A stretch of DNA of 64,000 bases from Microbacterium proteolyticum (GCF_030818075.1 NZ_JAUSZZ010000001.1:3100001-3164000); one strand, 5' to 3'. Shown: positions 45,205 through 54,479, numbered from the stretch's first letter. The notes: a model not told the origin generated them from the letters alone. Numbers and translations: made by a program.

Positions 45205-45846
45205 ATGAGGTCCCCCCGCGCGCCGCGTCGGCGCACCCTGCCCGCCGTCGTCGCCACCGCGATCCTGGCGGCCGCCGCGCTCCTCGTTCCGGCCCTTCCG
45301 GCCGCCGCGCACGATGAGCTGATCGGCAGCGACCCCTCCTCCGGCGCCGTGCTCGAGACCCTGCCCGCCCAGATCACGCTGTCGTACAGCGCGGACGTGC
45401 TCCCCGACGCGGGGGCGACGGTGATCGAGGTCACCGACGCGGCCGGCACCTCCCTGACAGACGGCGACCCCGAGGTCTCGGGCGCCCAGGTGACGCAGGC
45501 GCTGGCGGGTCCGGCATCCGGTGCCGTCACCGTGCGGTGGCGCGTCGTCTCCAGCGACGGTCACCCCATCGACGGCGAGTTCGCCTTCTCCGTGCCGGAG
45601 TCCTCACCCACCCCGACGCCGTCGGCGACGACGACCGCCTCCCCCGTCGCGACGGCGAGCGAGGCGCCCTCTCCCGCCGCGACGACGACGGAGGTCACGG
45701 TCCCGCTGGAATCGGACGCGCCCGCGTCACCCCTGCCGTGGATCCTGCTCGCCGTGGCGCTGGTGATCGTGGCCGGTGTGCTGGTGTACGTCTTCGCCTC
45801 ACGCGGGCCCCGGAACACCGCCGGACGGGGCGGCTCCGGGCGATAG
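45205..45846 (+). CDS. Secreted CopC-domain protein with C-terminal membrane anchor
   Basis: The 213-residue protein has a signal peptide (about 1-35, ending PAAA), then HDELIGSDPSSGAVL. The histidine at the mature N-terminus, and the later one in SSDGHPIDGEFAFSV, are the usual copper(II) ligands of CopC. A Pro/Thr/Ser linker (about 130-165) leads to one membrane helix (about 178-198). It likely binds copper outside the cell. No CopD/YcnJ-type permease gene is adjacent, so copper import is not shown. Confidence 0.88.
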   Translation: MRSPRAPRRRTLPAVVATAILAAAALLVPALPAAAHDELIGSDPSSGAVLETLPAQITLSYSADVLPDAGATVIEVTDAAGTSLTDGDPEVSGAQVTQALAGPASGAVTVRWRVVSSDGHPIDGEFAFSVPESSPTPTPSATTTASPVATASEAPSPAATTTEVTVPLESDAPASPLPWILLAVALVIVAGVLVYVFASRGPRNTAGRGGSGR

Positions 45847-45849
45847 GCT
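45844..45849 (+). promoter_or_regulatory. Candidate -10 hexamer of lpd
   Basis: TAGGCT, overlapping the copC-like stop codon, is followed by six bases and the lpd ATG at 45856. Confidence 0.5.
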
Positions 45850-45855
45850 GGGGCC

Positions 45856-47253
45856 ATGCCTCATTACGATCTGGTCATTCTTGGTGCGGGTCCCGGCGGG
45901 TACGTCGCCGCTGTCCGCGGCGCACAGCTCGGGCTGTCGGTCGCGATCGTCGAAGAGAAGTACTGGGGCGGTGTGTGCCTGAACGTGGGCTGCATCCCCT
46001 CCAAGGCGCTGCTGCGCAACGCCGACCTCGCGCACACGTTCCACGCCAAGGCCGATCTGTTCGGTATCTCGGGCGACGTCACCTTCGACTTCGGCAAGGC
46101 GTTCGATCGCTCGCGCAGCGTCGCCGCCGGCCACGTCAAGGGCATTCACTACCTGATGAAGAAGAACAAGGTCACCGAGTACGAGGGCCGCGGCTCCTTC
46201 GCCGACGACCACACACTCGACGTCACGCTGACGAACGGCTCGACCGAGAAGGTGACCTTCGACAACGTCATCATCGCCACCGGCTCGACCGTCCGCCTGC
46301 TGCCGGGCGTCACCCTGAGCGATAACGTCGTCACGTACGAGGAGCAGATCCTCACCCGCGAGCTTCCGGAGTCCATCGTCATCGTCGGCGCCGGCGCCAT
46401 CGGCATGGAGTTCGCCTACGTCATGACGAACTACGGCGTGAAGGTCACCATCATCGAGTTCCTCGACCGTGCCCTCCCCAACGAAGACGCCGACGTCTCG
46501 AAGGAGATCCAGAAGCAGTACAAGGGCTACGGCGTCGACATCCTCACCTCCACCAAGGTCGACTCCGTCACCGACCACGGCGACAAGGTCACCGTCGCCT
46601 ACACCGCCAAGGACGGCTCGACCGGTTCGATCGACGCCGACCGCGTGCTCATGTCGATCGGCTTCGCGCCGAAGGTCGACGGCTTCGGTCTCGAGAACAC
46701 CGGTGTGAAGCTCACCGAGCGCGGCGCGATCGACATCGACGACCACATGCGCACAAACGTGCCGCACATCTACGCCATCGGCGATGTCACGGCGAGGCTG
46801 CAGCTCGCGCACGTCGCCGAGGCGCAGGGCGTCGTGGCGGCCGAGACCATCGCAGGAGCCGAGACGCAGACCCTCGGCGACTACCGCAACATGCCGCGCG
46901 CGACCTTCTGCAACCCGCAGGTCGCCTCGTTCGGTCTCACCGAGCAGCAGGCCCGCGACGCCGGTCACGACATCAAGGTCGCGAAGTTCCCGTTCTCGGC
47001 CAACGGCAAGGCCAACGGCCTCGGCGAGCCCGTCGGCTTCGTCAAGCTCGTCGCCGACGCCGAGACCCTCGAGCTCATCGGCGGCCACCTCATCGGCCCC
47101 GACGTCTCGGAGCTGCTGCCCGAGCTCACGCTTGCGCAGAAGTGGGACCTCACCGCTCTCGAGGCGGCCCGCAACGTGCACACCCACCCGACGCTGTCGG
47201 AGGGCCTGCAGGAAGCATTCCACGGTCTCACGGGGCACATGATCAACCTCTGA
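45856..47253 (+). CDS. lpd: Dihydrolipoyl dehydrogenase
   Basis: Lpd is the E3 flavoprotein of the pyruvate and 2-oxoglutarate dehydrogenase complexes. The 465-residue protein has the FAD loop [13 protein letters not shown], the redox pair in [15 protein letters not shown] (C41 and C46), the NAD loop [25 protein letters not shown], and the active-site HTHPTLSEG near the C-terminus. The length is standard. It stands alone, with a terminator after it. Confidence 0.96.
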   Translation: MPHYDLVILGAGPGGYVAAVRGAQLGLSVAIVEEKYWGGVCLNVGCIPSKALLRNADLAHTFHAKADLFGISGDVTFDFGKAFDRSRSVAAGHVKGIHYLMKKNKVTEYEGRGSFADDHTLDVTLTNGSTEKVTFDNVIIATGSTVRLLPGVTLSDNVVTYEEQILTRELPESIVIVGAGAIGMEFAYVMTNYGVKVTIIEFLDRALPNEDADVSKEIQKQYKGYGVDILTSTKVDSVTDHGDKVTVAYTAKDGSTGSIDADRVLMSIGFAPKVDGFGLENTGVKLTERGAIDIDDHMRTNVPHIYAIGDVTARLQLAHVAEAQGVVAAETIAGAETQTLGDYRNMPRATFCNPQVASFGLTEQQARDAGHDIKVAKFPFSANGKANGLGEPVGFVKLVADAETLELIGGHLIGPDVSELLPELTLAQKWDLTALEAARNVHTHPTLSEGLQEAFHGLTGHMINL

Positions 47254-47261
47254 TCATCACG

Positions 47262-47297
47262 ACGAAGGCCCGCCCGGTTCGCCGGGCGGGCCTTCGT
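47262..47297 (+). terminator. Terminator of lpd
   Basis: ACGAAGGCCCGCCCGG (47262-47277) and CCGGGCGGGCCTTCGT (47282-47297) pair over 16 bp around a TTCG tetraloop. Confidence 0.9.
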
Positions 47298-47414
47298 GTT
47301 CCTCCGTCAGCCGCTTCGGCGGTTCACCGGCTCCGTGCTCGTCGGCGGCGAGCAGGCGCGTCCTCCCCGTCGCGTCGCGCGGACGCCCACCGCGTCGGGC
47401 CGGTCACCGGGGGC

Positions 47415-48059
47415 TCAGTGCCCGAGGGTGCGCGCGAGCTTCGATCCGGATGCCGCGTGCCGACCGCCCGCGGCGAACACCGCCGCCTCGACGGCAGCGA
47501 AGAACGCCGCCCGCCCGGCGTCGTCGGCGGGGGCGGCGGGGCCGAGCTCGACCTCCCACTCGCGCCACGACGACTCCACGCCCCGGCGCTCGTCACGCGC
47601 ACGAACGCGGTCGTCGACGAACTCGGCGACCTCGTTCCCGTCGGCGTCGAGCAGGGCGTACGCCGTACGGTCGTTACGCACGCGCGCCAGCGGCACGAAG
47701 GGCGCTGCGGCGATCGAGGCCACGGCATCCTGAACCGCGGGCGGCACCACGGGGTCCGCGTCGTCGTCGGCGATGTCGCCCAACGGCCACTGACGCTCCG
47801 TGCGCCCGCCCGCCTGCGCGGGCCCCTTCACGTGCCAGCCCTCGTCGGGGCCTCCCCGCCGGCGGCGCACCGCGACGCCGGCGCGCGCCAGGTCGGCGGT
47901 CTCGGTGTCGACGTAACGGGCGTCGAGATCGCGGGGCTCGGGCTCACCGACCCGGACCACGCCCGGCAGGGCCGACCAATCGGGCAGCGGTGTGTCGTCG
48001 TCGACGTCGAATTTCGTCTCGACCTCGACGCTCGACGCACCGTGCGCGGATGCGCTCAA
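47415..48059 (-). CDS. CYTH domain protein
   Basis: CYTH proteins hydrolyse inorganic triphosphate or related phosphates in a metal-dependent tunnel. The 214-residue protein shows the diagnostic ExExK motif at E12-E14-K16 (VEVETKF), then DARYVDTETADLARAG, VAVRRRRGGPDEGWHVK and DDRVRARDE, with alternating charged residues lining the tunnel. No CHAD domain follows. The start is TTG at 48057-48059, overlapping the upstream stop (TTGA). No ATG or GTG lies in frame before the motif, so TTG is well supported. Confidence 0.85.
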   Translation of the reverse strand: MSASAHGASSVEVETKFDVDDDTPLPDWSALPGVVRVGEPEPRDLDARYVDTETADLARAGVAVRRRRGGPDEGWHVKGPAQAGGRTERQWPLGDIADDDADPVVPPAVQDAVASIAAAPFVPLARVRNDRTAYALLDADGNEVAEFVDDRVRARDERRGVESSWREWEVELGPAAPADDAGRAAFFAAVEAAVFAAGGRHAASGSKLARTLGH

Positions 48060-48283
48060 TCGTCGCGCCCGTCGATGTCGGGGTGGATGTCTTCGGTCTC
48101 TTCGGCGTAGGTGAAGACCGCCTGGGTCGGCCCGTCGGACTCGCCGGTACCGGTGGGTTTGCCCTCGCGGCGGTAGACCAGCTGACCCTCGCTGTAGGGC
48201 ATGATCAGCGTGTCGTCGGACTCGTTGTCGAGCGGGATCACCTGCCCGTCGAGCGGGCCTCCGGTCAGTCGTGCAATAGCCAT
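48056..48283 (-). CDS. Small conserved actinobacterial protein
   Basis: The 75-residue protein, starting MAIARLTGGPLDGQVIPLD and ending with an acidic tail, has no recognised domain. LTGGPLDGQVIPL is a pattern seen in many small actinobacterial hypothetical proteins. It overlaps the CYTH gene by four bases, so the two are made together. Confidence 0.75.
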   Translation of the reverse strand: MAIARLTGGPLDGQVIPLDNESDDTLIMPYSEGQLVYRREGKPTGTGESDGPTQAVFTYAEETEDIHPDIDGRDD

Positions 48284-48395
48284 GGCAGAAGCGTAGACGG
48301 CGGCTCCGACACCCCTCGAGCGCCTTGACAGCGGATCGCCCGGATGACGTGCGTGGACGTGCCTGCCGACCCCCGGCGCGAGCCCGACGCTGGCC

Positions 48396-48401
48396 TAGAA
48401 T
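48396..48401 (+). promoter_or_regulatory. Candidate -10 hexamer of the amidotransferase gene
   Basis: TAGAAT is followed by seven bases and GTG at 48409. Confidence 0.45.
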
Positions 48402-48408
48402 CGCTCGG

Positions 48409-49164
48409 GTGACCTGGACCGACCTGCCCGGTGAGCGCCCGTTCGTCCTGCTGGCCACGAGAGCCGAGGACCTCCCGGCCGACGAGGAGTACGCGCTGTT
48501 CCTCCGCTACACCGGTCTGCCGGCCGAGCGCCTGCGCCGCGTCCGTCTCGAGCGAGACGCCCTGCCCGCGTTCGACCTCGACGAGGTCGCCGGCATCCTG
48601 GTCGGCGGCAGCCCGTTCAACGCCTCCGACCCGTTGGAGAAGAAGTCGCCCGTGCAGAGACGGGTCGAGGCCGAGATGGCCGCGCTCGTCGACGAGGTCG
48701 TCGCGCGCGACATCCCGTTCCTGGGCGCGTGCTACGGCGTCGGCACGCTCGGTACGCACCTGAGGGCCACGATCGACGGCACCTTCGCCGAGCCGATCAG
48801 CGTGGTCGAGGTCAGCCTCACGGCAGAGGGTCGCGCCGACCCGCTCACCGACGGCCTCGCCGAGACGTTCGCCGCCTTCGTCGGGCACAAGGAGGCGATC
48901 ACGACTCTCCCCGCCGAGGCGGTGCTGCTCGCCTCCTCCCCCACCTGTCCGGTGCAGATGTTCCGCGTGGGGCGCAACGTCTACGCGACGCAGTTCCACC
49001 CCGAACTCGACGTCGACGGCATCGTGACCCGCATCCACGCCTATGCCGGCTTCGGCTACTTCGCCGCCGACGAACTCGAAACGACGCTGGCGGCCGTGCG
49101 GCGCGCGCCGGTCACGGCGCCGTCGCGCCTGCTGCGGACCTTCGTCGAGCGCTACGCCCGCTGA
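48409..49164 (+). CDS. Class I glutamine amidotransferase-like protein
   Basis: The 251-residue protein has the class I amidotransferase nucleophile C108 in PFLGACYGVGTLG and the histidine-glutamate pair in YATQFHPELD near residue 197. It resembles stand-alone GuaA-like GATases (GMP synthase-glutamine amidotransferase homologues) with no synthetase domain or partner nearby. Its substrate cannot be assigned. The GTG at 48409 fits the upstream TAGAAT; an in-frame extension to 48325 lacks support. Confidence 0.85.
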   Translation: MTWTDLPGERPFVLLATRAEDLPADEEYALFLRYTGLPAERLRRVRLERDALPAFDLDEVAGILVGGSPFNASDPLEKKSPVQRRVEAEMAALVDEVVARDIPFLGACYGVGTLGTHLRATIDGTFAEPISVVEVSLTAEGRADPLTDGLAETFAAFVGHKEAITTLPAEAVLLASSPTCPVQMFRVGRNVYATQFHPELDVDGIVTRIHAYAGFGYFAADELETTLAAVRRAPVTAPSRLLRTFVERYAR

Positions 49165-49278
49165 CGCCCCTGGCCGGCTGCTTCCCGTTCCCGTGTCGGC
49201 GGGGTCGTGCCCCATCGACAGGAGCGGGGCTCTCGATGCCGGTGAGCCGCTTCCGCGGATGGACCCGCCCTCGTCCCG

Positions 49279-50013
49279 TCACGGGCGGTGACGCGCCGGC
49301 ACCCGCACGACGGGGATCGGGGTCGTGACGGCCGGGTGCGCGCGTCGCAGGGCCGGTTCGAGCCCGAGATCGACGAGGTGCACCCGGCCCGCCAGGTCCG
49401 GCCCGCGGCCACGCACCAGTCCGGCCTTGAGAGCGCCGAAGGTGACCGTGACGTCGGCGGGGAGCACGGCGGCATCCGCTGTTCCGTCGTCGGGGTCGAG
49501 CCCACTGGGGAGATCGACGGCGATGATGCGCGGTCGCGCGGGGAGAGCCAGGATGGCCTCGACGAGCGCGCGAGCGGAACCGCGCAGACGACGGTCGGCG
49601 AGCCGGCCGATTCCGAGGATGCCGTCGAGCACGAGCCCGTACTCGCCGACGCGGACGTCGGAGGCGGGGACGACCGTCGCTCCGGCGGCGATCGCCGCGT
49701 CCAGAGCGCCGCGGTGGACGCGGTCACGGGCAAGTACCACGTCGACCCGGCCCGCCCGCCGCGCGAGGTCGGCGGCGGCGTACAGCGCGTCGCCGCCGTT
49801 GTCGCCGGCCCCGACGAGCACCAGCACGGCGCCCGGCGCCGCGTCGAGTTCGCGCGCTGCGATCTCGGCCAGGGCCTGCGCCGCCCACATCATGAGCGGT
49901 CGCCCCTCGGCGAGGAGTGGGGCCTCTGCCGCGCGGACGGCGTCAGCGGTGTAGGCCGCCGTCCCCGGCGACTCTCCCCCGCCCCGGGCGCCGGCCGCAG
50001 GGATCTCAGGCAT
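49279..50013 (-). CDS. nnrE: NAD(P)H-hydrate epimerase domain protein (NnrE type)
   Basis: NnrE interconverts the epimers of damaged, hydrated NAD(P)H. The 244-residue protein has VLVGAGDNGGDALYAA (68-78), LVLDGILGIG, and IIAVDLPSGLDPDDG, the characteristic YjeF N-domain blocks. The ADP-dependent dehydratase (NnrD) domain found fused in many bacteria is absent. The C-terminus is Pro/Arg-rich. The ATG at 50011-50013 overlaps the end of the yihY-like gene by eight bases. Confidence 0.85.
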   Translation of the reverse strand: MPEIPAAGARGGGESPGTAAYTADAVRAAEAPLLAEGRPLMMWAAQALAEIAARELDAAPGAVLVLVGAGDNGGDALYAAADLARRAGRVDVVLARDRVHRGALDAAIAAGATVVPASDVRVGEYGLVLDGILGIGRLADRRLRGSARALVEAILALPARPRIIAVDLPSGLDPDDGTADAAVLPADVTVTFGALKAGLVRGRGPDLAGRVHLVDLGLEPALRRAHPAVTTPIPVVRVPARHRP

Positions 50014-51079
50014 CGCTCGTCGCTCGGGCGTCTCGCTCGGCCTCCGCCTCCCGCGCCGCGGCAGCAGGGTCGGTCTTGGCGAGGGTCTCGCGTTCCTTCG
50101 CCTCGGCCTCGCGCGCGGCATTCAACTCACCCACGGACGCGGCGACGGCCTTCTCCGCTCGGCGGACACGGAACTGGATCATCGTGGCGGCACCGTACTT
50201 GGCGCGCACGCGGTCGTGGTCCTCCTCGGTGGCGACGGTGATGTACGCACCGGCGATGAGGATGACCTGGCTGGAGAGGTTGAGCCACAGCAGGAGGGCG
50301 ATGAGCGAGGCGAACGTGGTCAGCAGGGGGTTGCTGCTGGCACCGCCGACGAAGAGCCCCGACAGTTGCTGCAGCACCACGAGCCCGACGCCGCCCAGGA
50401 GCGCGCCGCGAATGAGCGTGCTGCGGCGCGCGCGAACGCCGGACAGCACCGCGAACGCGGCAGCGATGGCCGCCGCGTCGAGCGCGAGGACGACGATCGT
50501 CGACAGCGCCCACGTGAGCACGGCGGTGATCCAGGAGTCGGCGGGGATGCCGAGGAGCTCGCGGACGAACGTGAGCCCGGCGGTGGCGAGGAACGTCACG
50601 GCCGCGCCGGCGACGAGGGCGACACCGATGCCGAGCGCGAGGGCGAGGTTGCGCAGCAGGACCCAGACGATGAGGGTGTCGTCGGTGGTGACGCCGGCGA
50701 TCTGACGCAGAGCCGTCCGCAGGGACCCGATCGCGCCGATCGCGGCCCCGATCAGACCGAGCGTTCCGATCAGGCCGGCGATGGTGAACGTCCCCGGCGC
50801 CTCGATGTCGTCGACCTTGATCAGCCCGTCCGGCCCCACGAGCCCGGGGATGACGCTGTCCACCGATCGCACGAGGGCGTTCAGCCCGTCGGGGTTCCCC
50901 GCCAGCCACAGTGCGGCGAACGAGAACCCGATGAGCACGGCGGCGAAGAGGCTGAAGAGCGTGCGATACGTGACGCTGTCGGCCAGTGTCGGGCCGCGCG
51001 CCCCCGAGTAGACGAGGAAGGCGCGCACCAGGCGCAGCGACAGCGCCCACGCGGTGACGCGACGGATGAGGTCCAGCAT
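50006..51079 (-). CDS. YihY/BrkB-family membrane protein
   Basis: The 357-residue protein has about six membrane helices between residues 25 and 285, with LADSVTYRTLFSLFAAVLIGF and LLLWLNLSSQVILIAGAYITV, typical of the YihY/UPF0761 family (formerly, and doubtfully, ribonuclease BN). The cytoplasmic C-terminal tail (about 300-357) is a highly charged Ala/Glu/Arg helix. Function is unknown. The ATG at 51077-51079 (MLDLIRRVTAW) is preferred over longer frames. Confidence 0.87.
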   Translation of the reverse strand: MLDLIRRVTAWALSLRLVRAFLVYSGARGPTLADSVTYRTLFSLFAAVLIGFSFAALWLAGNPDGLNALVRSVDSVIPGLVGPDGLIKVDDIEAPGTFTIAGLIGTLGLIGAAIGAIGSLRTALRQIAGVTTDDTLIVWVLLRNLALALGIGVALVAGAAVTFLATAGLTFVRELLGIPADSWITAVLTWALSTIVVLALDAAAIAAAFAVLSGVRARRSTLIRGALLGGVGLVVLQQLSGLFVGGASSNPLLTTFASLIALLLWLNLSSQVILIAGAYITVATEEDHDRVRAKYGAATMIQFRVRRAEKAVAASVGELNAAREAEAKERETLAKTDPAAAAREAEAERDARATSDA

Positions 51080-51294
51080 GGGGTCAGCGTATCGACGCGG
51101 CGGCGCCGGGAGCGCAGGCTTGACCGCGCCCCCCGGGCCGGGCACGGCGGAACCGGGATGCCGGGCACGGCGTCAGGGGGATCGCGCGGGCAGCGGTGAC
51201 CGAGCCCGGCAGAACCGCTGAGCCGGGCAGTCGCGGGCACGCAGATCGCGTGCGCAGCGCGGTCCGCGCGGCCGGCGCCCGCGGCAACCGTCGA

Positions 51295-51756
51295 TCACCA
51301 CGGCCCCGCCAGCAGCCGGCCCCAGGTCCCCGCCAGGAGGAACGGCCCGAAGGCGATCGAGGCGCCGCGCGCCCCCGAGAGCACCACACCCGTGGCCGCC
51401 GCTCCGCCCGCGACGAAGCCCAGCGCGATCCCGGATGCCACGGCCTCCGGCCCCACCCACCCGAGGACCGCCCCGCACAGCCCGGCGAGCTTCACATCGC
51501 CGCCGCCGAACGCGTCCGGCCGCGCGAGGTGCACCGCCAGGCAGGCCGCGAACGACGCCGCCGCTCCCCCGGCGAGCCCCAGCGCGCGATCCGGGGTGCC
51601 GGTCACGACCGCGGCCCCGGCCAGGAGCACGATCACCGCGCCGGCACCCGGCAGCAGGATCGCATCGGGAAGGCGGTGCGTGCGCACATCGATCACCGCG
51701 AGCTCGATGCCGAGCCCCGCGAACACGGTCAGGGCGGGAGCGAGAGCCCACGGCAT
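51295..51756 (-). CDS. A24 prepilin peptidase-like membrane protease
   Basis: The 153-residue protein has four to five hydrophobic helices and both catalytic aspartates of the A24 family: D23 in AVIDVRTHRLPD and D87 in FGGGDVKL. It lacks the N-terminal methylase domain, like TadV/CpaA proteins. No pilin or tad genes lie in the window, so the substrate is not evident. It ends near the 51295 boundary with GTWGRLLAGPW. Confidence 0.85.
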   Translation of the reverse strand: MPWALAPALTVFAGLGIELAVIDVRTHRLPDAILLPGAGAVIVLLAGAAVVTGTPDRALGLAGGAAASFAACLAVHLARPDAFGGGDVKLAGLCGAVLGWVGPEAVASGIALGFVAGGAAATGVVLSGARGASIAFGPFLLAGTWGRLLAGPW

Positions 51757-51765
51757 CCGGAGCCC

Positions 51766-52062
51766 TCAGGCGTCGAGGACGACGAGGTCGACCGTGACGG
51801 TCGCGCCGGGGTCGATCCCCTCGGCCTCGCGCACCGCACGCTTGAGGGGGAGCACGTAGACGCCGCCCGCTTGCGGGAAGATCGAGGTGCGCCAGGTCGA
51901 GCCGCCGATCGTCGCCTCCACGCGCACGCCCCCGAAGCCCCGCCGGAACGTCTGCGTCTCCCGGATGTCGTCGCTGAGCTCGGGGGGCAGCGCGACGAAA
52001 TACCAGTCGCTGTCGCTGCGCGCCGCCCACCGGAACACGTCGCCCTCGAATTGCACGATCAA
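51766..52062 (-). CDS. DUF1905 domain protein
   Basis: The small protein (about 98 residues) has FEGDVFRWAARSDSDWYFVALP, TFRRGFGGVRVEATIGGSTWRTSIFPQ and YVLPLKRAVREAEGI, the DUF1905 pattern. No function is established. GGAGGG lies six bases before a TTG at 52060-52062; a GTG two codons later (52054-52056) is the alternative start. The longer upstream frame is low-complexity and unsupported. It is nine bases before the A24 gene and likely cotranscribed. Confidence 0.8.
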   Translation of the reverse strand: MIVQFEGDVFRWAARSDSDWYFVALPPELSDDIRETQTFRRGFGGVRVEATIGGSTWRTSIFPQAGGVYVLPLKRAVREAEGIDPGATVTVDLVVLDA

Positions 52063-52254
52063 CCGGAACCCTCCCTCCGCGCATCCACCGCGTCGGGCAC
52101 GAGGGACGACGCGCTCACGCGAGCCCCCTCTCCGCACAGCCGCGGCATCCGCCGCAGGGAACGAGACGCACCCGCGCGACCCCCATCCGCACAGCCACCG
52201 CATCCACGGCGAGGACCAGCATCATCACGCGCAACTCCTCTCGTCGCGGTCACC

Positions 52255-52704
52255 CTAGCCGGGACGTCCGACGTCGGCGCGCGCGCGTCCACCGGGGAGG
52301 AGGCGTGCGCTCACCGCACGGTCGAGCACGGCCGCCGCGACGACGGCGAAAACGTAGACGACGAGGTCGCGGGCATCGAAGCCGGTGCCCAGCAGAAGCG
52401 CGACAAGCGGCACCCGCTCGGCCAGGGCGGCAGGAAGGCCCGTGAGCTGCAGAAGCTCCACGGCCACGCACCATCCGGCGGCGGCGAGGGCGAGCGCGAA
52501 CCGCGGTGCGCGCGGAAGGAGCAGAACGAGCCCGGTGTACGCCGCGACGGCGTACAGGGCGTCGCCCGCGATATCCGTGACCGGCGACGACGCAAGGCCG
52601 CGCGCGACGGCGAGCCCCGCCGCGACCACGACGACGAGAGCTGCCGCTGCCGCCGGACGCCGGACCGCCGCCGTGACCCCGGCGGCGCGATGCGTGGACC
52701 TCAC
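52255..52704 (-). CDS. DUF2809 membrane protein
   Basis: The 149-residue protein has about four membrane helices with SSPVTDIAGDALYAVAAYTGL, AGWCVAVELLQLTG and LLGTGFDARDLVVYVFAVV, which match the DUF2809 pattern (aspartate-bearing helices). Function is unknown. The GTG at 52702-52704 overlaps the stop of the glycosylase gene (GTGA), so the two are coupled. Confidence 0.82.
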   Translation of the reverse strand: MRSTHRAAGVTAAVRRPAAAAALVVVVAAGLAVARGLASSPVTDIAGDALYAVAAYTGLVLLLPRAPRFALALAAAGWCVAVELLQLTGLPAALAERVPLVALLLGTGFDARDLVVYVFAVVAAAVLDRAVSARLLPGGRARADVGRPG

Positions 52705-53267
52705 GCGATCACCCCCGCCGCCCGGGCGGGTTCGGCGTAGGCCTGGGCGAGGGTGGCGACGGTGTCGTGCGCGTTCAGACCGCTGGGGTTGGGCAGCACC
52801 CACGTCGGCACATCGGCGATCGACTCGCTCTGCCGGCCCGCGACGGCCCGGGGGCGGTCGAACCCCTGCCGATAGGCGGTGAGTCCCACGACGGCCACCG
52901 CGCGGGGCCGCCACACCGCGACGCGCGCGGCGAGCGCCGACGCGCCGGCGCGCAGCTCGTCGCGCGAGAGTTCGTCGGCGCGGGCGGTCGCGCGGGCGAC
53001 GAGGTTGCTCACCCCGATGCCGGCGTCGACGATCATGCGCCGGTCGTCGTCGCCCAGCGGCTCGGCGTACCGCGGCAGCGCGGGAAGCATGCCCGCCGCC
53101 ACGAGCGCGGGCCAGAACCGGTTGCCGGGTCGCGCGAACGGCGTCCCCGTCGCCGCCGTCCACAGACCCGGGTTGATGCCGACGAAGAGCAGCCGCACCC
53201 CCGGTTCGACGAGGTCGGGGATCGTGGCATCCCGGAACGATTCCAGCTCGGCACGCGTGAATCCCAT
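52701..53267 (-). CDS. mug: Mismatch-specific DNA glycosylase (Mug/TDG family)
   Basis: The enzyme removes uracil or thymine mispaired with guanine in DNA. The 188-residue protein has the Mug active-site motif GINPGLW (30-36), FARPGNRFWPALVAAG and the late NPSGLNAH motif that intercalates into DNA. The ATG at 53265-53267 (MGFTRAELESF) matches the family start; the upstream frame extension is unsupported. It is coupled to the DUF2809 gene. Confidence 0.9.
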   Translation of the reverse strand: MGFTRAELESFRDATIPDLVEPGVRLLFVGINPGLWTAATGTPFARPGNRFWPALVAAGMLPALPRYAEPLGDDDRRMIVDAGIGVSNLVARATARADELSRDELRAGASALAARVAVWRPRAVAVVGLTAYRQGFDRPRAVAGRQSESIADVPTWVLPNPSGLNAHDTVATLAQAYAEPARAAGVIA

Positions 53268-53323
53268 GAGACCACTATGACCACTAGCCCGGATGACGCC
53301 TGCGAATCTGCCAGGATCGGAGG

Positions 53324-54121
53324 GTGGATGCCGTGCCCGCCTTGACCGAGATGCCCGCACCGCAGTACGTCATCGTCGGCGACAACGTGCGGCTCGCGAC
53401 GTACATCTGGGGCGATCACGACGCCGATCCCGTGCTGTGCGTCCACGGTTTCGGGTCGAGCACGCGTGACAACTGGGTCAACACGGGGTGGGTGCGCGAT
53501 CTGCTGCGCGCCGGCTTCCGCGTGGTCGCGGTCGATCAGCGCGGTCACGGCGCGAGCGAGAAGCCCGTCGACGCCCCGTCGTACACGATGCCCACGCTCG
53601 TGTCCGATCTCGTCGCCGTGCTCGACACCTACCTGCTCGATTCGGTGCGCTACCTCGGCTACTCCCTCGGCGGCCGGGTCGGCTGGCAGCTCGCCGTCGA
53701 TGCGCCGGAACACGTCGAGCGGGCGGTGCTCGGCGGCATCCCCGACGGTCGCCCCCTCGCCCGGCTGAAGGTCGAGCAGGCCCGGGCGTTCCTCGACCAC
53801 GGCACGCCGGTGGAGGATGCCACGACCCTGCGCTACGTCTCGCTCGCCGAGCGGGTGCCCGGCAACGACCTGCGCGCCCTGGTCGCGATCGCCGAGGGCA
53901 TGCGCCTGGGCGAAACCGATCCCGACCCGGCGTCACCGCCCCAGCAGCCGGTGTTGATCGCCACGGGCACCCAGGACCCGATCCACGACCAGTCGGCGCA
54001 CCTGGCGTCGCTGCTGCCGCGGGGCGAGTTCGCCGACATCCCGGGTCGCCACCACGTCAATGCACCCGGTGCACGCTCGTTCCGCGAGGCCGGCCTGGAG
54101 TTCCTCAGCCGCACGTCGTGA
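53324..54121 (+). CDS. Alpha/beta-fold hydrolase
   Basis: The 265-residue cytoplasmic protein has the oxyanion-hole CVHGFGSS, the strand VVAVDQRGHGASEKP, the nucleophile elbow GYSLGG (S114) and a C-terminal histidine near residue 243 in GRHHVNAPG. The lid (about 140-200) is short. Substrate unknown: esterase, lactonase or similar. The GTG at 53324 is preceded by CGGAGG and by CAGGAT; an ATG nine codons in is an alternative. Confidence 0.85.
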   Translation: MDAVPALTEMPAPQYVIVGDNVRLATYIWGDHDADPVLCVHGFGSSTRDNWVNTGWVRDLLRAGFRVVAVDQRGHGASEKPVDAPSYTMPTLVSDLVAVLDTYLLDSVRYLGYSLGGRVGWQLAVDAPEHVERAVLGGIPDGRPLARLKVEQARAFLDHGTPVEDATTLRYVSLAERVPGNDLRALVAIAEGMRLGETDPDPASPPQQPVLIATGTQDPIHDQSAHLASLLPRGEFADIPGRHHVNAPGARSFREAGLEFLSRTS

Positions 54122-54466
54122 CCCCTGCCGGCGCGCGGGGACTTCGGCGGTCGCCTCTCCGCGCGTGGACCGGCGCACCGAAGCCCCGGATCAGGATGCG
54201 GGCAGCGTGAGCGGCGGATCCACCGGCGCCCGGCTGGCCACCGCCTGCAGGCGGACGCGCACCGACTGCCCCGACGCGAGTGAAGCGGCCCCGTCGGCGC
54301 CGGTGCAGCTCACCCGCGGCTGAGCGACGACGCAGGTGGTGCCCCGGCACCCCGGCGTGCGCGCTCCATGTGCTCCCGAGGCGAGGCACTCGCGCGCGAC
54401 GGTTTCCGTGCTGTTACGGCGTGTAAATCGACGGATTCATCTCTTCCCTCCCGCCATGCCCGCTGA
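54122..54466. other. Spacer before the Lrp-type regulator gene
   Basis: There is an imperfect hairpin at 54137-54187 (GGGGACTTCGG with CCGAAGCCCC), possibly ending the hydrolase transcript. On the minus strand, between 54440 and 54193, there is an open frame without a usable start. It reads CRGTTCVVAQPRVSCTG and ends in LTLPAS, which looks like the C-terminus of a secreted protein; it may be a decayed remnant. The lower-GC stretch 54405-54450 is the probable promoter zone. Confidence 0.4.
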
Positions 54467-54472
54467 TACCGT
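54467..54472 (+). promoter_or_regulatory. Candidate -10 hexamer of the Lrp-type regulator gene
   Basis: TACCGT is followed by seven bases and ATG at 54480. This supports 54480 over the upstream ATG at 54455. Confidence 0.4.
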
Positions 54473-54479
54473 CGCCGAC

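Noticed and set aside
50006..50121. Longer NnrE starting inside the yihY-like gene
   Set aside because: The extra residues are Arg/Pro-rich and come from the other gene's frame; the ATG at 50013 fits the family.
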